A stretch of 64,000 nt of DNA from Biostraticola tofi (GTDB lineage: Bacteria; Pseudomonadota; Gammaproteobacteria; Enterobacterales; Enterobacteriaceae). The notes under the pieces are model-generated. The model ran no database searches. It saw only the letters and a program-made list of their open reading frames with translations, and was not told where the DNA came from. Both the position numbers and the translations under genes were made by a program. Shown in pieces: positions 1 through 9,167 of the stretch. The stretch is from positions 62,001 through 126,000 of the forward strand of contig NZ_SMCR01000001.1 in the NCBI RefSeq assembly GCF_004343195.1, written 5' to 3'. The stretch's first letter is position 1. The number at the start of each line of letters is the position of its first letter.

Positions 1-227
1 GAACCACCAAGGCGCAAACGTCGGTCGGTACCCGGATCGACAGGGATGATCTGTTGCCCGGTGACCTGGTGTTCTTCAAAACCGGCAGCGGCCAGAATGG
101 TCTGCATGTCGGCATCTATGACAAAAACGATATGTTTATCCACGCCTCTACCAGTCGCGGTGTGACGAGATCGTCACTGGATAATGTCTATTGGCGCAAA
201 GCCTGGTGGCAGGCGCGTCGTATTTAG
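1..227 (+). CDS. nlpC: NlpC/P60 family peptidoglycan endopeptidase, C-terminal part (cut by window edge)
   Basis: An open frame enters from the left edge (first complete codon at base 3) and stops with TAG at 225-227, giving the last 74 residues of a protein that ends in WQARRI. The stretch RDDLLPGDLVFF followed by LHVGIY is the C-terminal half of an NlpC/P60 cysteine peptidase, including the catalytic His of HVGIY; the catalytic Cys lies outside the window. E. coli NlpC, a lipoprotein endopeptidase of the cell wall, has the same ending, and its gene lies near selO there too. The 5' part, lipobox and promoter cannot be seen. Confidence 0.85.
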   Translation, partial: TTKAQTSVGTRIDRDDLLPGDLVFFKTGSGQNGLHVGIYDKNDMFIHASTSRGVTRSSLDNVYWRKAWWQARRI

Positions 228-275
228 TCGGTCACTCGCCGCCGCCGGTAAGGCGGTTGATGCTCAGGAATATTC

Positions 276-1292
276 ATGTCTTCATTACGTTTGCTGCTGT
301 CCGACTCCCATGATCCCTGGTTCAACCTGGCGGTGGAAGAGTGCATATTTCGCCAGATGCCCACCACTCAGCGGGTGCTGTTTCTCTGGCGCAATGCCGA
401 AACCGTGGTGATTGGCCGGGCGCAAAACCCCTGGAAAGAGTGCAATACCCGGCGCATGGCGCAGGATAATATCAAACTGGCGCGGCGGAGCAGCGGCGGC
501 GGCGCGGTATTTCACGATTTGGGCAACAGCTGCTTTACTTTTATGGCCGGCAAGCCGGAATATGACAAAACCCTGTCGACCGCCATCATTGTCAGTGGGC
601 TGAAGAGCATGGGGGTTGACGCCCGGGTTTCTGGCCGGAACGACTTGGTGATGACCACCGCCGACGGTGAGCGCAAAATTTCCGGCTCCGCCTATCGCGA
701 AACCGCCGACCGGGGCTTTCATCACGGTACGGTGCTGCTTAATGCCGATCTCAGTCGCCTGGCGTTCTACCTGAATCCAGACCCGAAAAAACTGCAGGCC
801 AAAGGGATCACCTCGGTCAGATCGCGAGTGGCTAATCTGCAGGAAGTCATGCCGGCGGTCAGTCACGACCTGCTGTGCCAGCATATCCGCCAGGCATTTT
901 GCCAGGCCTATGGCGAGTCGGTGGAGCCAGAAATTATTTCACCTGAAAAAACGCCCGACTTGCCGGGCTTTGCCGAGCAGTTCGCGAGGCAAAGCAGCTG
1001 GGACTGGAATTTCGGCCGGGCGCCGGCCTTTAGCCACGTGCTGGACACGCGTTTTCTGTGGGGGGGCGTTGAGCTGCACTTTGACGTGGAACACGGCCGT
1101 ATCAGCCGCAGCAGGATCTTTACCGACAGTCTTAATCCGACCCCGCTTGAGGCGCTGGCCGACAAGCTGCAGGGCACGTCATACCGCGCCGACGCCGTGG
1201 CTGCGGTATGTGCCGCATTGATCCGCGCTTACCCTGATGAAGCTGCCGGGCTTGATGAGCTGGCCCGCTGGCTGACGGACAGTCTGCGATAA
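276..1292 (+). CDS. lplA: Lipoate-protein ligase A
   Basis: Activates free lipoate (or octanoate) with ATP to lipoyl-AMP and transfers it to the lipoyl domains of 2-oxoacid dehydrogenases and GcvH in the cytoplasm. The 338-residue product has the length of E. coli LplA and nearly the same N-terminus ([21 protein letters not shown]). The lipoate-binding loop [12 protein letters not shown] is at residues 70-81 and the conserved Lys of RKISGSA at about 134; the C-terminal accessory domain is present. The gene starts 48 bases after the nlpC stop and ends 43 bases before selO, so the three could be co-transcribed. In E. coli lplA lies elsewhere (next to serB), so this position is a rearrangement. 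Identification is firm; the location is the unusual part. Confidence 0.96.
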   Translation: MSSLRLLLSDSHDPWFNLAVEECIFRQMPTTQRVLFLWRNAETVVIGRAQNPWKECNTRRMAQDNIKLARRSSGGGAVFHDLGNSCFTFMAGKPEYDKTLSTAIIVSGLKSMGVDARVSGRNDLVMTTADGERKISGSAYRETADRGFHHGTVLLNADLSRLAFYLNPDPKKLQAKGITSVRSRVANLQEVMPAVSHDLLCQHIRQAFCQAYGESVEPEIISPEKTPDLPGFAEQFARQSSWDWNFGRAPAFSHVLDTRFLWGGVELHFDVEHGRISRSRIFTDSLNPTPLEALADKLQGTSYRADAVAAVCAALIRAYPDEAAGLDELARWLTDSLR

Positions 1293-1335
1293 CGTGCCCT
1301 GATGTCCTACACTGTGTTTAAGGAGGGCCTTACCG

Positions 1336-2787
1336 ATGGCACCTGAACCCCTATTTGACAACACCTGGTTTAACCAACTGGCCGGATTTTACACGCCACT
1401 GCAGCCGACGCCGCTGCACCAAGCCCGCCTGTTGTACCATAACCGGCCCCTGGCTGATGAATATCAGCTTGAAGACATTCTTTTCCAGGGCGATAACGCA
1501 GCCATCTGGGGTGGTGAACGCCTGCTGCCCGGTATGCAGCCGCTGGCGCAGGTATACAGCGGCCATCAGTTCGGCGTCTGGGCGGGTCAACTGGGGGATG
1601 GTCGCGGTTTGCTGATGGGCGAACAGCGGCTGGCTGATGGCCGGCTTATCGATTGGCACCTTAAGGGTGCCGGACTGACGCCCTATTCGCGTATGGGCGA
1701 TGGCCGGGCAGTGCTGCGTTCAGTGGTGCGTGAGTTTCTGGCATCGGAGGCGATGCATCATCTTGGGATCCCTACCACCCGGGCGCTGACTATCGTTACC
1801 AGCAGTCATCCGGTGCGCCGGGAAGAGGCCGAACCCGGCGCCATGCTGATGCGAACCGCGGAAAGCCATGTGCGCTTCGGTCATTTTGAGCATTTTTATT
1901 ATCGGCGCCAGCCCGAGAGGGTACGCCAACTGGCCGATTATGTTATTGCTCGCCATTGGCCTGAGCTGGTGGGTGCAGATGGCCGCTACCGCCTCTGGCT
2001 GACCGACGTGGTCAAGCGCACTGCTGGTATGATTGCCCACTGGCAGGCGGTCGGCTTTGCTCACGGCGTGATGAATACTGACAATATGTCGATTCTTGGC
2101 CTGACGATGGATTATGGCCCATTTGGCTTTCTCGATGCCTACCAACCGGGCTTTATCTGTAACCATACAGATCATCAGGGACGCTATGCCTTCGACAATC
2201 AGCCTGCGGTCGGGCTGTGGAACCTGCATCGGCTGGCCCAGTCGCTTTCAGGGCTGATGCCGGTAGCGGATCTGGAACTGGCATTGGGTCACTATGAGCC
2301 GGCGCTGATGGCGGCTTATGGCGAACTGATGCGGCGTAAGCTGGGATTTTATCAAACAGATCCGCGGGACAATGACCTGCTTACCGGTCTGCTGGCGCTG
2401 ATGGCCCGCGAAGGCAGCGATTATACCCGGGTATTCCGTATGCTTTGCGACACAGATAACAGCGACAGCCGATCTCCGTTACGGGATGATTTCATCGATT
2501 TACCGGCATTTGACCGTTGGTTTGCCGCTTATCGGCAACGGCGGCAGGACGAAGGCGGGGACGAAGCGATACGCCGTCAGCAGATGAAAGCCAGCAACCC
2601 GCGGATCATTCTGCGTAACTACCTGGCCCAGCAGGCGATTGAAGGGGCGGAGCAGGATGACACCAGCTTGCTGGCGCGATTGCATCAGGCACTGCAAACC
2701 CCCTACAGCGATGCTGCCGAATGGCAGGATTTGGCTGCGATGCCGCCCGAGTGGGGCCGGCACCTGGACATTTCCTGCTCAAGCTGA
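1336..2787 (+). CDS. selO: Protein adenylyltransferase SelO (YdiU)
   Basis: SelO is a pseudokinase-fold enzyme that AMPylates protein Ser/Thr/Tyr side chains and is linked to redox stress. The product has 483 residues, similar to E. coli YdiU. Family hallmarks seen are [17 protein letters not shown] near residue 75, [22 protein letters not shown] near residue 110, and the inverted kinase-like catalytic loop [13 protein letters not shown] followed by DYGPFGFLD. The extreme C-terminus ends CSS; the eukaryotic orthologue has selenocysteine at this Cys, and in bacteria it can form a regulatory disulphide. The ATG at 1336 follows AAGGAGGG at a good distance. It converges on aroH across a 64-base gap. 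Confidence 0.95.
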   Translation: MAPEPLFDNTWFNQLAGFYTPLQPTPLHQARLLYHNRPLADEYQLEDILFQGDNAAIWGGERLLPGMQPLAQVYSGHQFGVWAGQLGDGRGLLMGEQRLADGRLIDWHLKGAGLTPYSRMGDGRAVLRSVVREFLASEAMHHLGIPTTRALTIVTSSHPVRREEAEPGAMLMRTAESHVRFGHFEHFYYRRQPERVRQLADYVIARHWPELVGADGRYRLWLTDVVKRTAGMIAHWQAVGFAHGVMNTDNMSILGLTMDYGPFGFLDAYQPGFICNHTDHQGRYAFDNQPAVGLWNLHRLAQSLSGLMPVADLELALGHYEPALMAAYGELMRRKLGFYQTDPRDNDLLTGLLALMAREGSDYTRVFRMLCDTDNSDSRSPLRDDFIDLPAFDRWFAAYRQRRQDEGGDEAIRRQQMKASNPRIILRNYLAQQAIEGAEQDDTSLLARLHQALQTPYSDAAEWQDLAAMPPEWGRHLDISCSS

Positions 2788-2851
2788 CCGGTCGCCGGTG
2801 GCCGCCGCATGGAGCTGCTGGGTTGCGGCGACCACCAGAGCGATCTTTGGC

Positions 2852-3916
2852 TCAGATGGCTGCCTGAGCGGCTGCGCCTCTTTCACTGGCCTCGGCGAGT
2901 CGGGACAGTACGGTAATGCTGTCGGCCATGCCCAGGCAGCCATCGGTTATCGACTGACCATAGGTAAGATCTTTACCGTGCAGCAGCGGCTGGCTGCCTT
3001 CTTGAAGGTTACTCTCAATCATCACCCCGGCCACGTGACGCGATCCGCCGGCCAACTGCTGGCAAACTGAATCGGCCACCGTCAGCTGGCGCTTGAACTG
3101 TTTCTGGCTGTTGCCATGGCTGAAATCGATAATCAGGCGTGCGGTCAGCCCTGACTGATGCAAATGTTCACAGGCGCGAGCCACATCCTCGGCATGATAG
3201 TTAGGCACTTTGCCGCCGCGCATGATGATATGGCCATAAGGATTGCCGCTGGTTTGATAAATGGTCATCTGCCCTTGTTTGTCAGGTGATAAAAACAGAT
3301 GGCTTGCCCTGGCGGCCCGAATGGCATCTATGGCGATTTGGGTATTGCCGTCGGTGCCGTTCTTGAAACCGACCGGACAGGATAGCGCCGAGGCCATTTC
3401 ACGGTGGATCTGGCTTTCAGTGGTACGGGCACCAATGGCCCCCCAACTGATCAAATCAGCAATATACTGACCGGTCACCATATCCAGGAACTCAGTGGCG
3501 GCCGGTAGGCCCAGCTCATTGACCGACAATAACAGCCGTCTGGCCTGCTCAAGACCTTCATTGACCCTAAAACTGCCGTCCAGGCCCGGATCGGCGATCA
3601 GTCCTTTCCAGCCCACCACGGTGCGCGGTTTTTCGAAATAGGTGCGCATTACGATTTCCAGACGGTCCTGGTAAGTAATCCGCAGCGCATTCAGGCGTCT
3701 GGCATAATCAATAGCCGAATCCACATCGTGAATGGAGCAGGGGCCGATAATCACCAGCAGGCGCTGATCCTGGCCAGACAAAATGTTCTCTATACGCCGA
3801 CGGGCATGGAGGACATGCTCGGCGATCGATTCACTTATGGGTAATTTACCGGCAAGAACCGCCGGCTCGATAAGGCGATCAATGCGCTGGGTGCGCAATT
3901 CATCCGTTTTTGACAT
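2852..3916 (-). CDS. aroH: 3-deoxy-7-phosphoheptulonate synthase (DAHP synthase), AroH type
   Basis: Condenses phosphoenolpyruvate and erythrose-4-phosphate to DAHP, the first step of the shikimate pathway. The product has 354 residues of class I DAHP synthase; MSKTDELRTQRI at the N-terminus and the conserved blocks LLVIIGPCSIHD, MRTYFEKPRTVVGWKG, ATEFLDMVTGQ and CPVGFKNGTDGN match E. coli AroH more closely than AroF or AroG. Gene order (aroH next to ppsR-ppsA) also matches. In E. coli aroH is repressed by TrpR; I found no CTAG-type TrpR operator in the 113 bases upstream, only an imperfect inverted repeat at 3944-3970. Sensitivity to Trp is inferred from the family only. Confidence 0.94.
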   Translation of the reverse strand: MSKTDELRTQRIDRLIEPAVLAGKLPISESIAEHVLHARRRIENILSGQDQRLLVIIGPCSIHDVDSAIDYARRLNALRITYQDRLEIVMRTYFEKPRTVVGWKGLIADPGLDGSFRVNEGLEQARRLLLSVNELGLPAATEFLDMVTGQYIADLISWGAIGARTTESQIHREMASALSCPVGFKNGTDGNTQIAIDAIRAARASHLFLSPDKQGQMTIYQTSGNPYGHIIMRGGKVPNYHAEDVARACEHLHQSGLTARLIIDFSHGNSQKQFKRQLTVADSVCQQLAGGSRHVAGVMIESNLQEGSQPLLHGKDLTYGQSITDGCLGMADSITVLSRLAEASERGAAAQAAI

Positions 3917-4029
3917 GGGAAATCTCTAAGCTTGGAAAAGGTGCTTCCCTATGGCGTGCATAGCGGGAAGTAATGGCTGTCACAATAAACCAAACTCAGA
4001 TGATTTCAACCCTCAGATTTTGCCGGTGA

Positions 4030-4851
4030 TTAATACATGCGCCGGCTCACCCCCAGGACATCCATTATTTTGGCGGCAATTTCCTCGACAGAATGATTGG
4101 TGGAGTTCAAAAAATTGATTTTATTTTTCCGAAACAAAGTTTCAACTTCATTAATTTCCAGACGACACTGTCTCAATGATGCATAGCGGCTGTCGTTTAA
4201 TCTTTCATCACGGATCGCTGCCAGGCGCTCAGGGGAAATAGTCAGGCCGAACAATTTATCATGATAGGGTTTCAGCGCGGCAGGTAATCTCAAATCATCC
4301 ATATCGTCGGCAATAAACGGGTAATTGGCCGCACGGATACCATATTGCATCGCCAGGTAAAGGCTGGTGGGGGTTTTACCGCAGCGTGACACGCCCAGAA
4401 GAATAATTTGGGCCTGATCCAGGTTACGCAATGATATACCATCGTCATGGGCCAGGGTGTAATCGATCGCCGCAATGCGCGCATCATAGCGATTGAGGTT
4501 GGTGGCCGTCAGGCCATGAGTGCGATGGGCCACCGGGTCCGGCGCCATGCCCAGTTCCTGTTCAAGCGGGGCGACCAGCGCCTGCACCACGTCCTGGCAG
4601 AAGCCTTCACTCTGCTCGATGATCTGCCGTACCGCCGGCGACACGATAGAATAAAATACCACCGGGCGAACGCCTGTCTGCTTAGCCAGCGCATTGATTT
4701 GTTCCCTCACTGCCCGGGCGCGAGCTTCGCTTTCGACAAATGGCAAGGTATGGGTTACGGTCGCCACCGGAAATTGCGACATTACCGAATGACCCACAAC
4801 TTCTGCCGTAATAGCGGTGCCATCGGAAATAAAAAACACGCTTCTTTCCAT
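4030..4851 (-). CDS. ppsR: PEP synthase regulatory protein (bifunctional kinase/pyrophosphorylase)
   Basis: PpsR inactivates PEP synthase by ADP-dependent phosphorylation of an active-site Thr and reactivates it by phosphate-dependent dephosphorylation. The 273-residue product is a complete DUF299 protein: N-terminal [15 protein letters not shown] and the P-loop GVSRCGKT at residues 153-160. It is divergent from its target ppsA, with 160 bases between the two start codons, the usual enterobacterial arrangement. A Cra-like site lies in that gap. The target Thr/His motif GGRTCHAA is intact in the neighbouring PpsA, so the regulatory pair looks functional. Confidence 0.95.
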   Translation of the reverse strand: MERSVFFISDGTAITAEVVGHSVMSQFPVATVTHTLPFVESEARARAVREQINALAKQTGVRPVVFYSIVSPAVRQIIEQSEGFCQDVVQALVAPLEQELGMAPDPVAHRTHGLTATNLNRYDARIAAIDYTLAHDDGISLRNLDQAQIILLGVSRCGKTPTSLYLAMQYGIRAANYPFIADDMDDLRLPAALKPYHDKLFGLTISPERLAAIRDERLNDSRYASLRQCRLEINEVETLFRKNKINFLNSTNHSVEEIAAKIMDVLGVSRRMY

Positions 4852-4895
4852 TAGAACTTCCTCTGCTCATTAAGGGTTAATCTTATTTTGCTGGC

Positions 4896-4907
4896 TGGCT
4901 CGATTCA
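4896..4907. promoter_or_regulatory. Candidate Cra (FruR) operator between ppsR and ppsA
   Basis: Read on the minus strand the site is TGAATCGAGCCA, whose left half fits the Cra consensus TGAATCGNTTNA exactly; the right half is weaker. Cra activates ppsA in E. coli from an upstream site. Here it lies about 105 bases upstream of the ppsA start codon and 45 bases upstream of ppsR. The call rests on motif and context. Confidence 0.45.
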
Positions 4908-5011
4908 TTCGGGACCGGAATGAAATGGTTATGTTAGGCTCATACCGTAAACAGTGCTCTGTTTAACCTACAGTATATTTACCAATGCCAATATTAGAAA
5001 GGATGACTCAA

Positions 5012-7396
5012 ATGTCTCATAATGACAGTGATTCTGATAACGTGCTGTGGTACAACCAGTTGGGGATGAATGACGTAGATCGCGTCGGCGGTAAAAATGC
5101 CTCGCTGGGTGAAATGATTACCCATCTCTCATCGGTCGGTGTCAGCGTGCCGAATGGCTTTGCCACCACGGCCAGCGCCTTCAACAATTTCCTCAACCAG
5201 AGCGGTATTAACCAGCGCATTTACCAATTACTGGATAAAACCGATATTGATGATGTCAGCCAACTGGCCAAAGCCGGGAAACAAATCCGCCAGTGGATTA
5301 TCGACACCCCATTTCAGCCTGGTCTCGAAGAGGCTATCAATGACGCTTATCAGCAATTGTCGGCCGATGATGCCCAGGCTTCTTTTGCCGTGCGTTCATC
5401 GGCTACCGCTGAAGATATGCCCGATGCCTCCTTTGCCGGCCAGCAGGAAACCTTTCTGAATGTGCAGGGCATTGATGCGGTCATGATTGCCATCAAGCAC
5501 GTCTATGCATCGCTGTTTAACGATCGGGCGATTTCCTACCGCGTCCATCAGGGCTACGACCATCGCGGCGTCGCATTATCCGCTGGCGTACAGCGTATGG
5601 TCCGCTCCGATGAAGCCGCGTCGGGCGTCATGTTTTCCATTGATACCGAGTCCGGTTTTGATCAAGTGGTATTCATTACTGCCGCCTACGGGCTGGGCGA
5701 AATGGTGGTGCAGGGCGCGGTCAACCCTGACGAATTCTATGTTCACAAACCGACCCTGGCCGCCGGGCGTCCATCGATAGTACGCCGCAATATCGGTTCC
5801 AAGAAAATCCGCATGGTGTATGCCGGCAGCCAGGAGCACGGCAAGCAGGTGCGTATCGAAGACGTGCCGGAAGACTTACGTCAACGCTTCTCGCTGACCG
5901 ACCAGGAAGTGCAGGATCTGGCGCGTCAGGCGGTGCTTATTGAGCAGCATTATCAGCGGCCGATGGACATCGAATGGGCCAAGGACGGTCATACCGGCAA
6001 ACTGTTTATTGTCCAGGCTCGGCCGGAAACGGTACGCTCTCGCGGCCAGGTCATGGAGCGTTACCAACTGACTGCCAGGGGTGACGTGATCATTGAAGGT
6101 CGCGCCATTGGCCATCGCATTGGCGCCGGTCCGGTCAAGGTCATTCAGGACATCAGCGAAATGCACCGGGTAATGGCCGGCGATGTGCTGGTGACCGACA
6201 TGACCGACCCTGACTGGGAACCGATCATGAAAAAAGCCTCGGCGATTGTCACCAATCGCGGCGGCCGGACCTGTCATGCGGCAATCATCGCCCGCGAGTT
6301 GGGTATCCCGGCGGTGGTCGGCTGCGGCGACGCCACTGAGCGCCTGAGCGAGGGACAGAACGTCACCGTCTCCTGTGCTGAAGGCGATACCGGTTACGTC
6401 TATCTGGATGTGCTCGATTTCAACATCGATAGCGCTGAGATCGCCACCATGCCGGATTTGCCGCTGAAAATCATGATGAACGTCGGCAATCCGGACCGGG
6501 CGTTCGATTTTGCCTGCCTGCCTAACGACGGGGTCGGCCTGGCCCGGCTTGAATTTATCATCAATCGCATGATTGGCGTCCATCCCCGGGCGCTGTTGGA
6601 GTTCGACGACCAGCCGGAAGCAGTACGGCAAGAAATCACCAGCCTTATCCAGGGTTATGACAGCCCGGTCGAATACTATATCGCCAGACTGACCGAAGGC
6701 ATCTCCACCCTGGCGGCCGCATTCTGGCCGAAGCGGGTCATCGTGCGGCTCTCGGATTTCAAGTCGAATGAATATGCCAACCTGGTCGGCGGTGAACGCT
6801 ATGAACCGGATGAGGAAAACCCGATGCTGGGGTTCCGTGGTGCCGGTCGCTATGTGTCCGACAGCTTCCGAGAGTGCTTTGCCCTTGAATGCGCTGCCGT
6901 CAAGCGGGTGCGCAACGATATGGGACTGAAGAATGTCGAAATCATGATCCCGTTTGTCCGCACCGTGACGCAGGCCAAGGCGGTGATTGACGAGCTTGCC
7001 CGTCAGGGGCTTAAGCGCGGTGAGGATGGGCTTAAGGTGATTATGATGTGCGAGATCCCGTCAAATGCGCTGCTGGCTGACCAGTTCCTGGAACACTTTG
7101 ATGGCTTTTCGATCGGCTCCAACGATATGACTCAACTGGCGCTGGGACTGGATCGGGATTCCGGGCTGGTATCGGCACTGTTCGACGAACGGGATGAATC
7201 GGTGAAAGCGCTGCTGTCGATGGCCATCAAAGCCGCCAAGGCGCAGGGCAAATACGTCGGTATCTGCGGTCAGGGACCCTCGGATCACGAGGATTTTGCC
7301 GCATGGCTGATGGATCAGGGTATTGACAGCCTGTCGCTTAATCCGGATACGGTGGTCAAAACCTGGTTGAACCTGTCGGAGTTGGTAGAGAAATAA
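5012..7396 (+). CDS. ppsA: Phosphoenolpyruvate synthase
   Basis: Converts pyruvate, ATP and water to PEP, AMP and phosphate for gluconeogenesis. From the ATG at 5012 the product has 794 residues (E. coli 792). Domains in order: N-terminal ATP-grasp-like PPDK domain ([11 protein letters not shown] at 25-35, [20 protein letters not shown] at 125-144), the swivelling phosphohistidine domain with GGRTCHAA and catalytic His 422, and the C-terminal PEP-utilising barrel with [17 protein letters not shown] and GICGQGPSD. Start choice: two in-frame upstream ATGs exist at 4985 and 5003, but AAAGGA sits seven bases before 5012 and MSHND aligns with the E. coli start. Thr 420 next to His 422 is the expected PpsR target. 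Confidence 0.96.
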   Translation: MSHNDSDSDNVLWYNQLGMNDVDRVGGKNASLGEMITHLSSVGVSVPNGFATTASAFNNFLNQSGINQRIYQLLDKTDIDDVSQLAKAGKQIRQWIIDTPFQPGLEEAINDAYQQLSADDAQASFAVRSSATAEDMPDASFAGQQETFLNVQGIDAVMIAIKHVYASLFNDRAISYRVHQGYDHRGVALSAGVQRMVRSDEAASGVMFSIDTESGFDQVVFITAAYGLGEMVVQGAVNPDEFYVHKPTLAAGRPSIVRRNIGSKKIRMVYAGSQEHGKQVRIEDVPEDLRQRFSLTDQEVQDLARQAVLIEQHYQRPMDIEWAKDGHTGKLFIVQARPETVRSRGQVMERYQLTARGDVIIEGRAIGHRIGAGPVKVIQDISEMHRVMAGDVLVTDMTDPDWEPIMKKASAIVTNRGGRTCHAAIIARELGIPAVVGCGDATERLSEGQNVTVSCAEGDTGYVYLDVLDFNIDSAEIATMPDLPLKIMMNVGNPDRAFDFACLPNDGVGLARLEFIINRMIGVHPRALLEFDDQPEAVRQEITSLIQGYDSPVEYYIARLTEGISTLAAAFWPKRVIVRLSDFKSNEYANLVGGERYEPDEENPMLGFRGAGRYVSDSFRECFALECAAVKRVRNDMGLKNVEIMIPFVRTVTQAKAVIDELARQGLKRGEDGLKVIMMCEIPSNALLADQFLEHFDGFSIGSNDMTQLALGLDRDSGLVSALFDERDESVKALLSMAIKAAKAQGKYVGICGQGPSDHEDFAAWLMDQGIDSLSLNPDTVVKTWLNLSELVEK

Positions 7397-7424
7397 TAAT
7401 CACTCATTAATTATTCTGTTATTT

Positions 7425-7458
7425 AAAGCGTCGGCGTTATCGTTCGGCGCTTTTTTTT
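7425..7458 (+). terminator. Rho-independent terminator of ppsA
   Basis: AAAGCG pairs with CGCTTT around an inner CGG/CG-containing loop and is followed by eight T residues, 28 bases after the ppsA stop. It also separates ppsA from the convergent rprA RNA gene. Confidence 0.8.
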
Positions 7459-7470
7459 GAGTAAAAAAAA

Positions 7471-7571
7471 CAAAAAAAAGCCCATCCAATAAGGTGGGCA
7501 AAGACTACACACAGCAATTTGAGAAATTCGGAGAAACCTTGATTGAAAATCAATACCTTGTTAAAACCGAT
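7471..7571 (-). ncRNA. rprA: RprA small regulatory RNA
   Basis: RprA is an Hfq-dependent sRNA that activates rpoS translation in E. coli. On the minus strand, TTGCTGTGTGTAGTCTTTGCCCA (split here as TTGCTGTGTGTAG and TCTTTGCCCA) is identical to the 3' part of E. coli RprA, and is followed by a terminator hairpin GCCCACC/GGATGGGC and a T7 run. The 5' end begins TCGGTTTTAAC and folds into ATTGA/TCAAT, resembling the E. coli 5' hairpin (ACGGTTATAAATC). A -10 element TAGTAT (complement of 7578-7583) places the start at about 7571, giving about 101 nt (E. coli about 105). It lies just downstream of ydiK on the same strand, as in E. coli. The central region is diverged; the identity of the 3' block makes the call strong. 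Confidence 0.9.
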
Positions 7572-7606
7572 ATGTTCATACTATGAATTCATGCACACAG
7601 AGTCAT

Positions 7607-7620
7607 TAAGAATCATCCTA
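7607..7620. promoter_or_regulatory. RcsAB-type box upstream of rprA
   Basis: TAAGAATCATCCTA matches the RcsAB box TAAGAATATTCCTA at 12 of 14 positions. Its centre is about 43 bases upstream of the predicted rprA start, a typical activator position. E. coli rprA is an RcsB-activated gene, so motif, spacing and neighbour agree. Confidence 0.75.
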
Positions 7621-7768
7621 ATGAGCCGTTATATTGCAGTTGAGTTATCAGCGGCAGGAATATTATTTTTTTATTATTGAGCGTTATAAATTTGGGCTGA
7701 AAAGGGCGATGTAATTAATGAAAAGGGTGACGGAATAACCATTGGCGGCACAACAATTAATAGTGCTA

Positions 7769-7788
7769 GCCCCGGACGATGCCGGGGC
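7769..7788 (-). terminator. Hairpin downstream of ydiK
   Basis: GCCCCGG and CCGGGGC form a perfect 7-bp GC stem with a 6-base loop, 14 bases past the ydiK stop. There is no T-run on the minus strand, so it may act as a 3' stabilising hairpin or leave read-through into rprA. Confidence 0.45.
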
Positions 7789-7801
7789 AATTGGTGCACC
7801 A

Positions 7802-8896
7802 TTACTCGCCCAGGTGTTTTTCCGGGTCGTGCATTTTACCGGGCGATGGGGCTTCATTAACCCAGGCCCATACCAGCCGAAACGATACCGCCAGCACCAC
7901 CGGCCCGATAAACAGGCCAATCATGCCGAAGGCCAGTAACCCGCCGATAACGCCGCAGAGGATAAGCAATACCGGCAAGTCAGCGCCCATATGGATGAAA
8001 ATAGGGCGTAAAACGTTATCAATGGTACCGACCACGCAGCTCCAGACCAGCAGAATGGTGCCCCAGGTCGTATCGCCGCTCCAATAAAGCCAGATCATCG
8101 CCGGTATCAGTACCGGCAATGGACCCAGTTGGGCAATGCACATGACGAACATCAGCACCGTCAGTACGATGGCCACCGGTATGCCCGCCACCGCCAGGCC
8201 AATGCCGCCTAGCACTGATTGAACGATCGCAGTCAGCACCACGCCCAGCGCCACCGCGCGAATAGCCTGAGCGGCCAGCAGCACCGAGGCGTCACCCCGT
8301 TCCGCTCCCAGTCGTATGGCGAAATGACGGATAGCCAGCGCCACCCGCTCGCCGCGGATATACAGCAGTACGCTGAACAGGATCATCAGGGCGCAATGAA
8401 ACAGAAAACTGCCCAGGCTGAAAGCCTGGGATAGCAGCCAGGTGACCGAGCGACCTATATAGGGCTGTACTTTGGTCATCAGCGGCGCGCCGCCACCGGC
8501 AATCAGCGTCTGCCAGCCAGTGTAAAGCTTGTTGCCGACCATCGGCACATCCTGCAGCCAGAGCATGGTAGGCAAGGAGATGCGGTTGGGGTCGCGTGCC
8601 CAGTCCAGGAGCGGTGTACTGTTCTCGACAATGCTGCTGACCAGGATTGACACCGGCAGAACAAACAGCAGCAGCAGCAGCAACGTCATGACCAACACGG
8701 CCAGCGAGCGTCTGCCCCACAGTATGGCCTGTATTTTTATCAATAAAGGCCAGGTGGCGATAACCACCATGCTCGCCCAGGCGAAACCGAGAATAAAGGG
8801 CTGTACCACCCAGAAACAGGCGATCGCCATCAGGGCAATAAAAGTGACGCTGAACAGCATGCGGGGCAGGTCAAGCAACTGACGCGGGTAATCCAT
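7802..8896 (-). CDS. ydiK: AI-2E family (YdiK) inner-membrane transporter
   Basis: The product has 364 residues, close to E. coli YdiK, with the N-terminal segment pair (residues about 15-50), a further helix near 65-90, a soluble stretch, and at least four C-terminal helices. This is the AI-2E/YdiK/PerM permease topology. The C-terminal block GTIDNVLRP followed by LPVLLILCGVIGGLLAFG is a family signature. Members are thought to export small molecules, but the substrate of YdiK itself is not established. It is divergent from ydiJ across 271 bases, and the rprA sRNA follows it on the same strand. The family call is firm; the function is open. Confidence 0.88.
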   Translation of the reverse strand: MDYPRQLLDLPRMLFSVTFIALMAIACFWVVQPFILGFAWASMVVIATWPLLIKIQAILWGRRSLAVLVMTLLLLLLFVLPVSILVSSIVENSTPLLDWARDPNRISLPTMLWLQDVPMVGNKLYTGWQTLIAGGGAPLMTKVQPYIGRSVTWLLSQAFSLGSFLFHCALMILFSVLLYIRGERVALAIRHFAIRLGAERGDASVLLAAQAIRAVALGVVLTAIVQSVLGGIGLAVAGIPVAIVLTVLMFVMCIAQLGPLPVLIPAMIWLYWSGDTTWGTILLVWSCVVGTIDNVLRPIFIHMGADLPVLLILCGVIGGLLAFGMIGLFIGPVVLAVSFRLVWAWVNEAPSPGKMHDPEKHLGE

Positions 8897-9167
8897 GAAA
8901 ACGTGTACTCCTCAAAAAACAGATTGCTTAGCGCAGTATGACGCAGAGCCATTGTGTAATCTGTTCGCCAATGGCTAATGATGGGGTATTTCACGCTGTT
9001 TTGAAAGCAAGCAGGAAAACTTTAATCTGCCTTTGCGCCAGGCTGTGTCTTCTTCGTGGGTTTATCGGTGTTTTTTATTTGCCTTAAGGACAGGGCGGCC
9101 GGAAATATGTTAAAACAACCCAAAATAACCTGATATTGCTCATACTTGAAAAGTAGGCTCATCGTTA

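Noticed and set aside
5876..6631. Open frame of 251 codons antisense to ppsA
   Set aside because: Shadow of ppsA codons; composition and motifs not protein-like.
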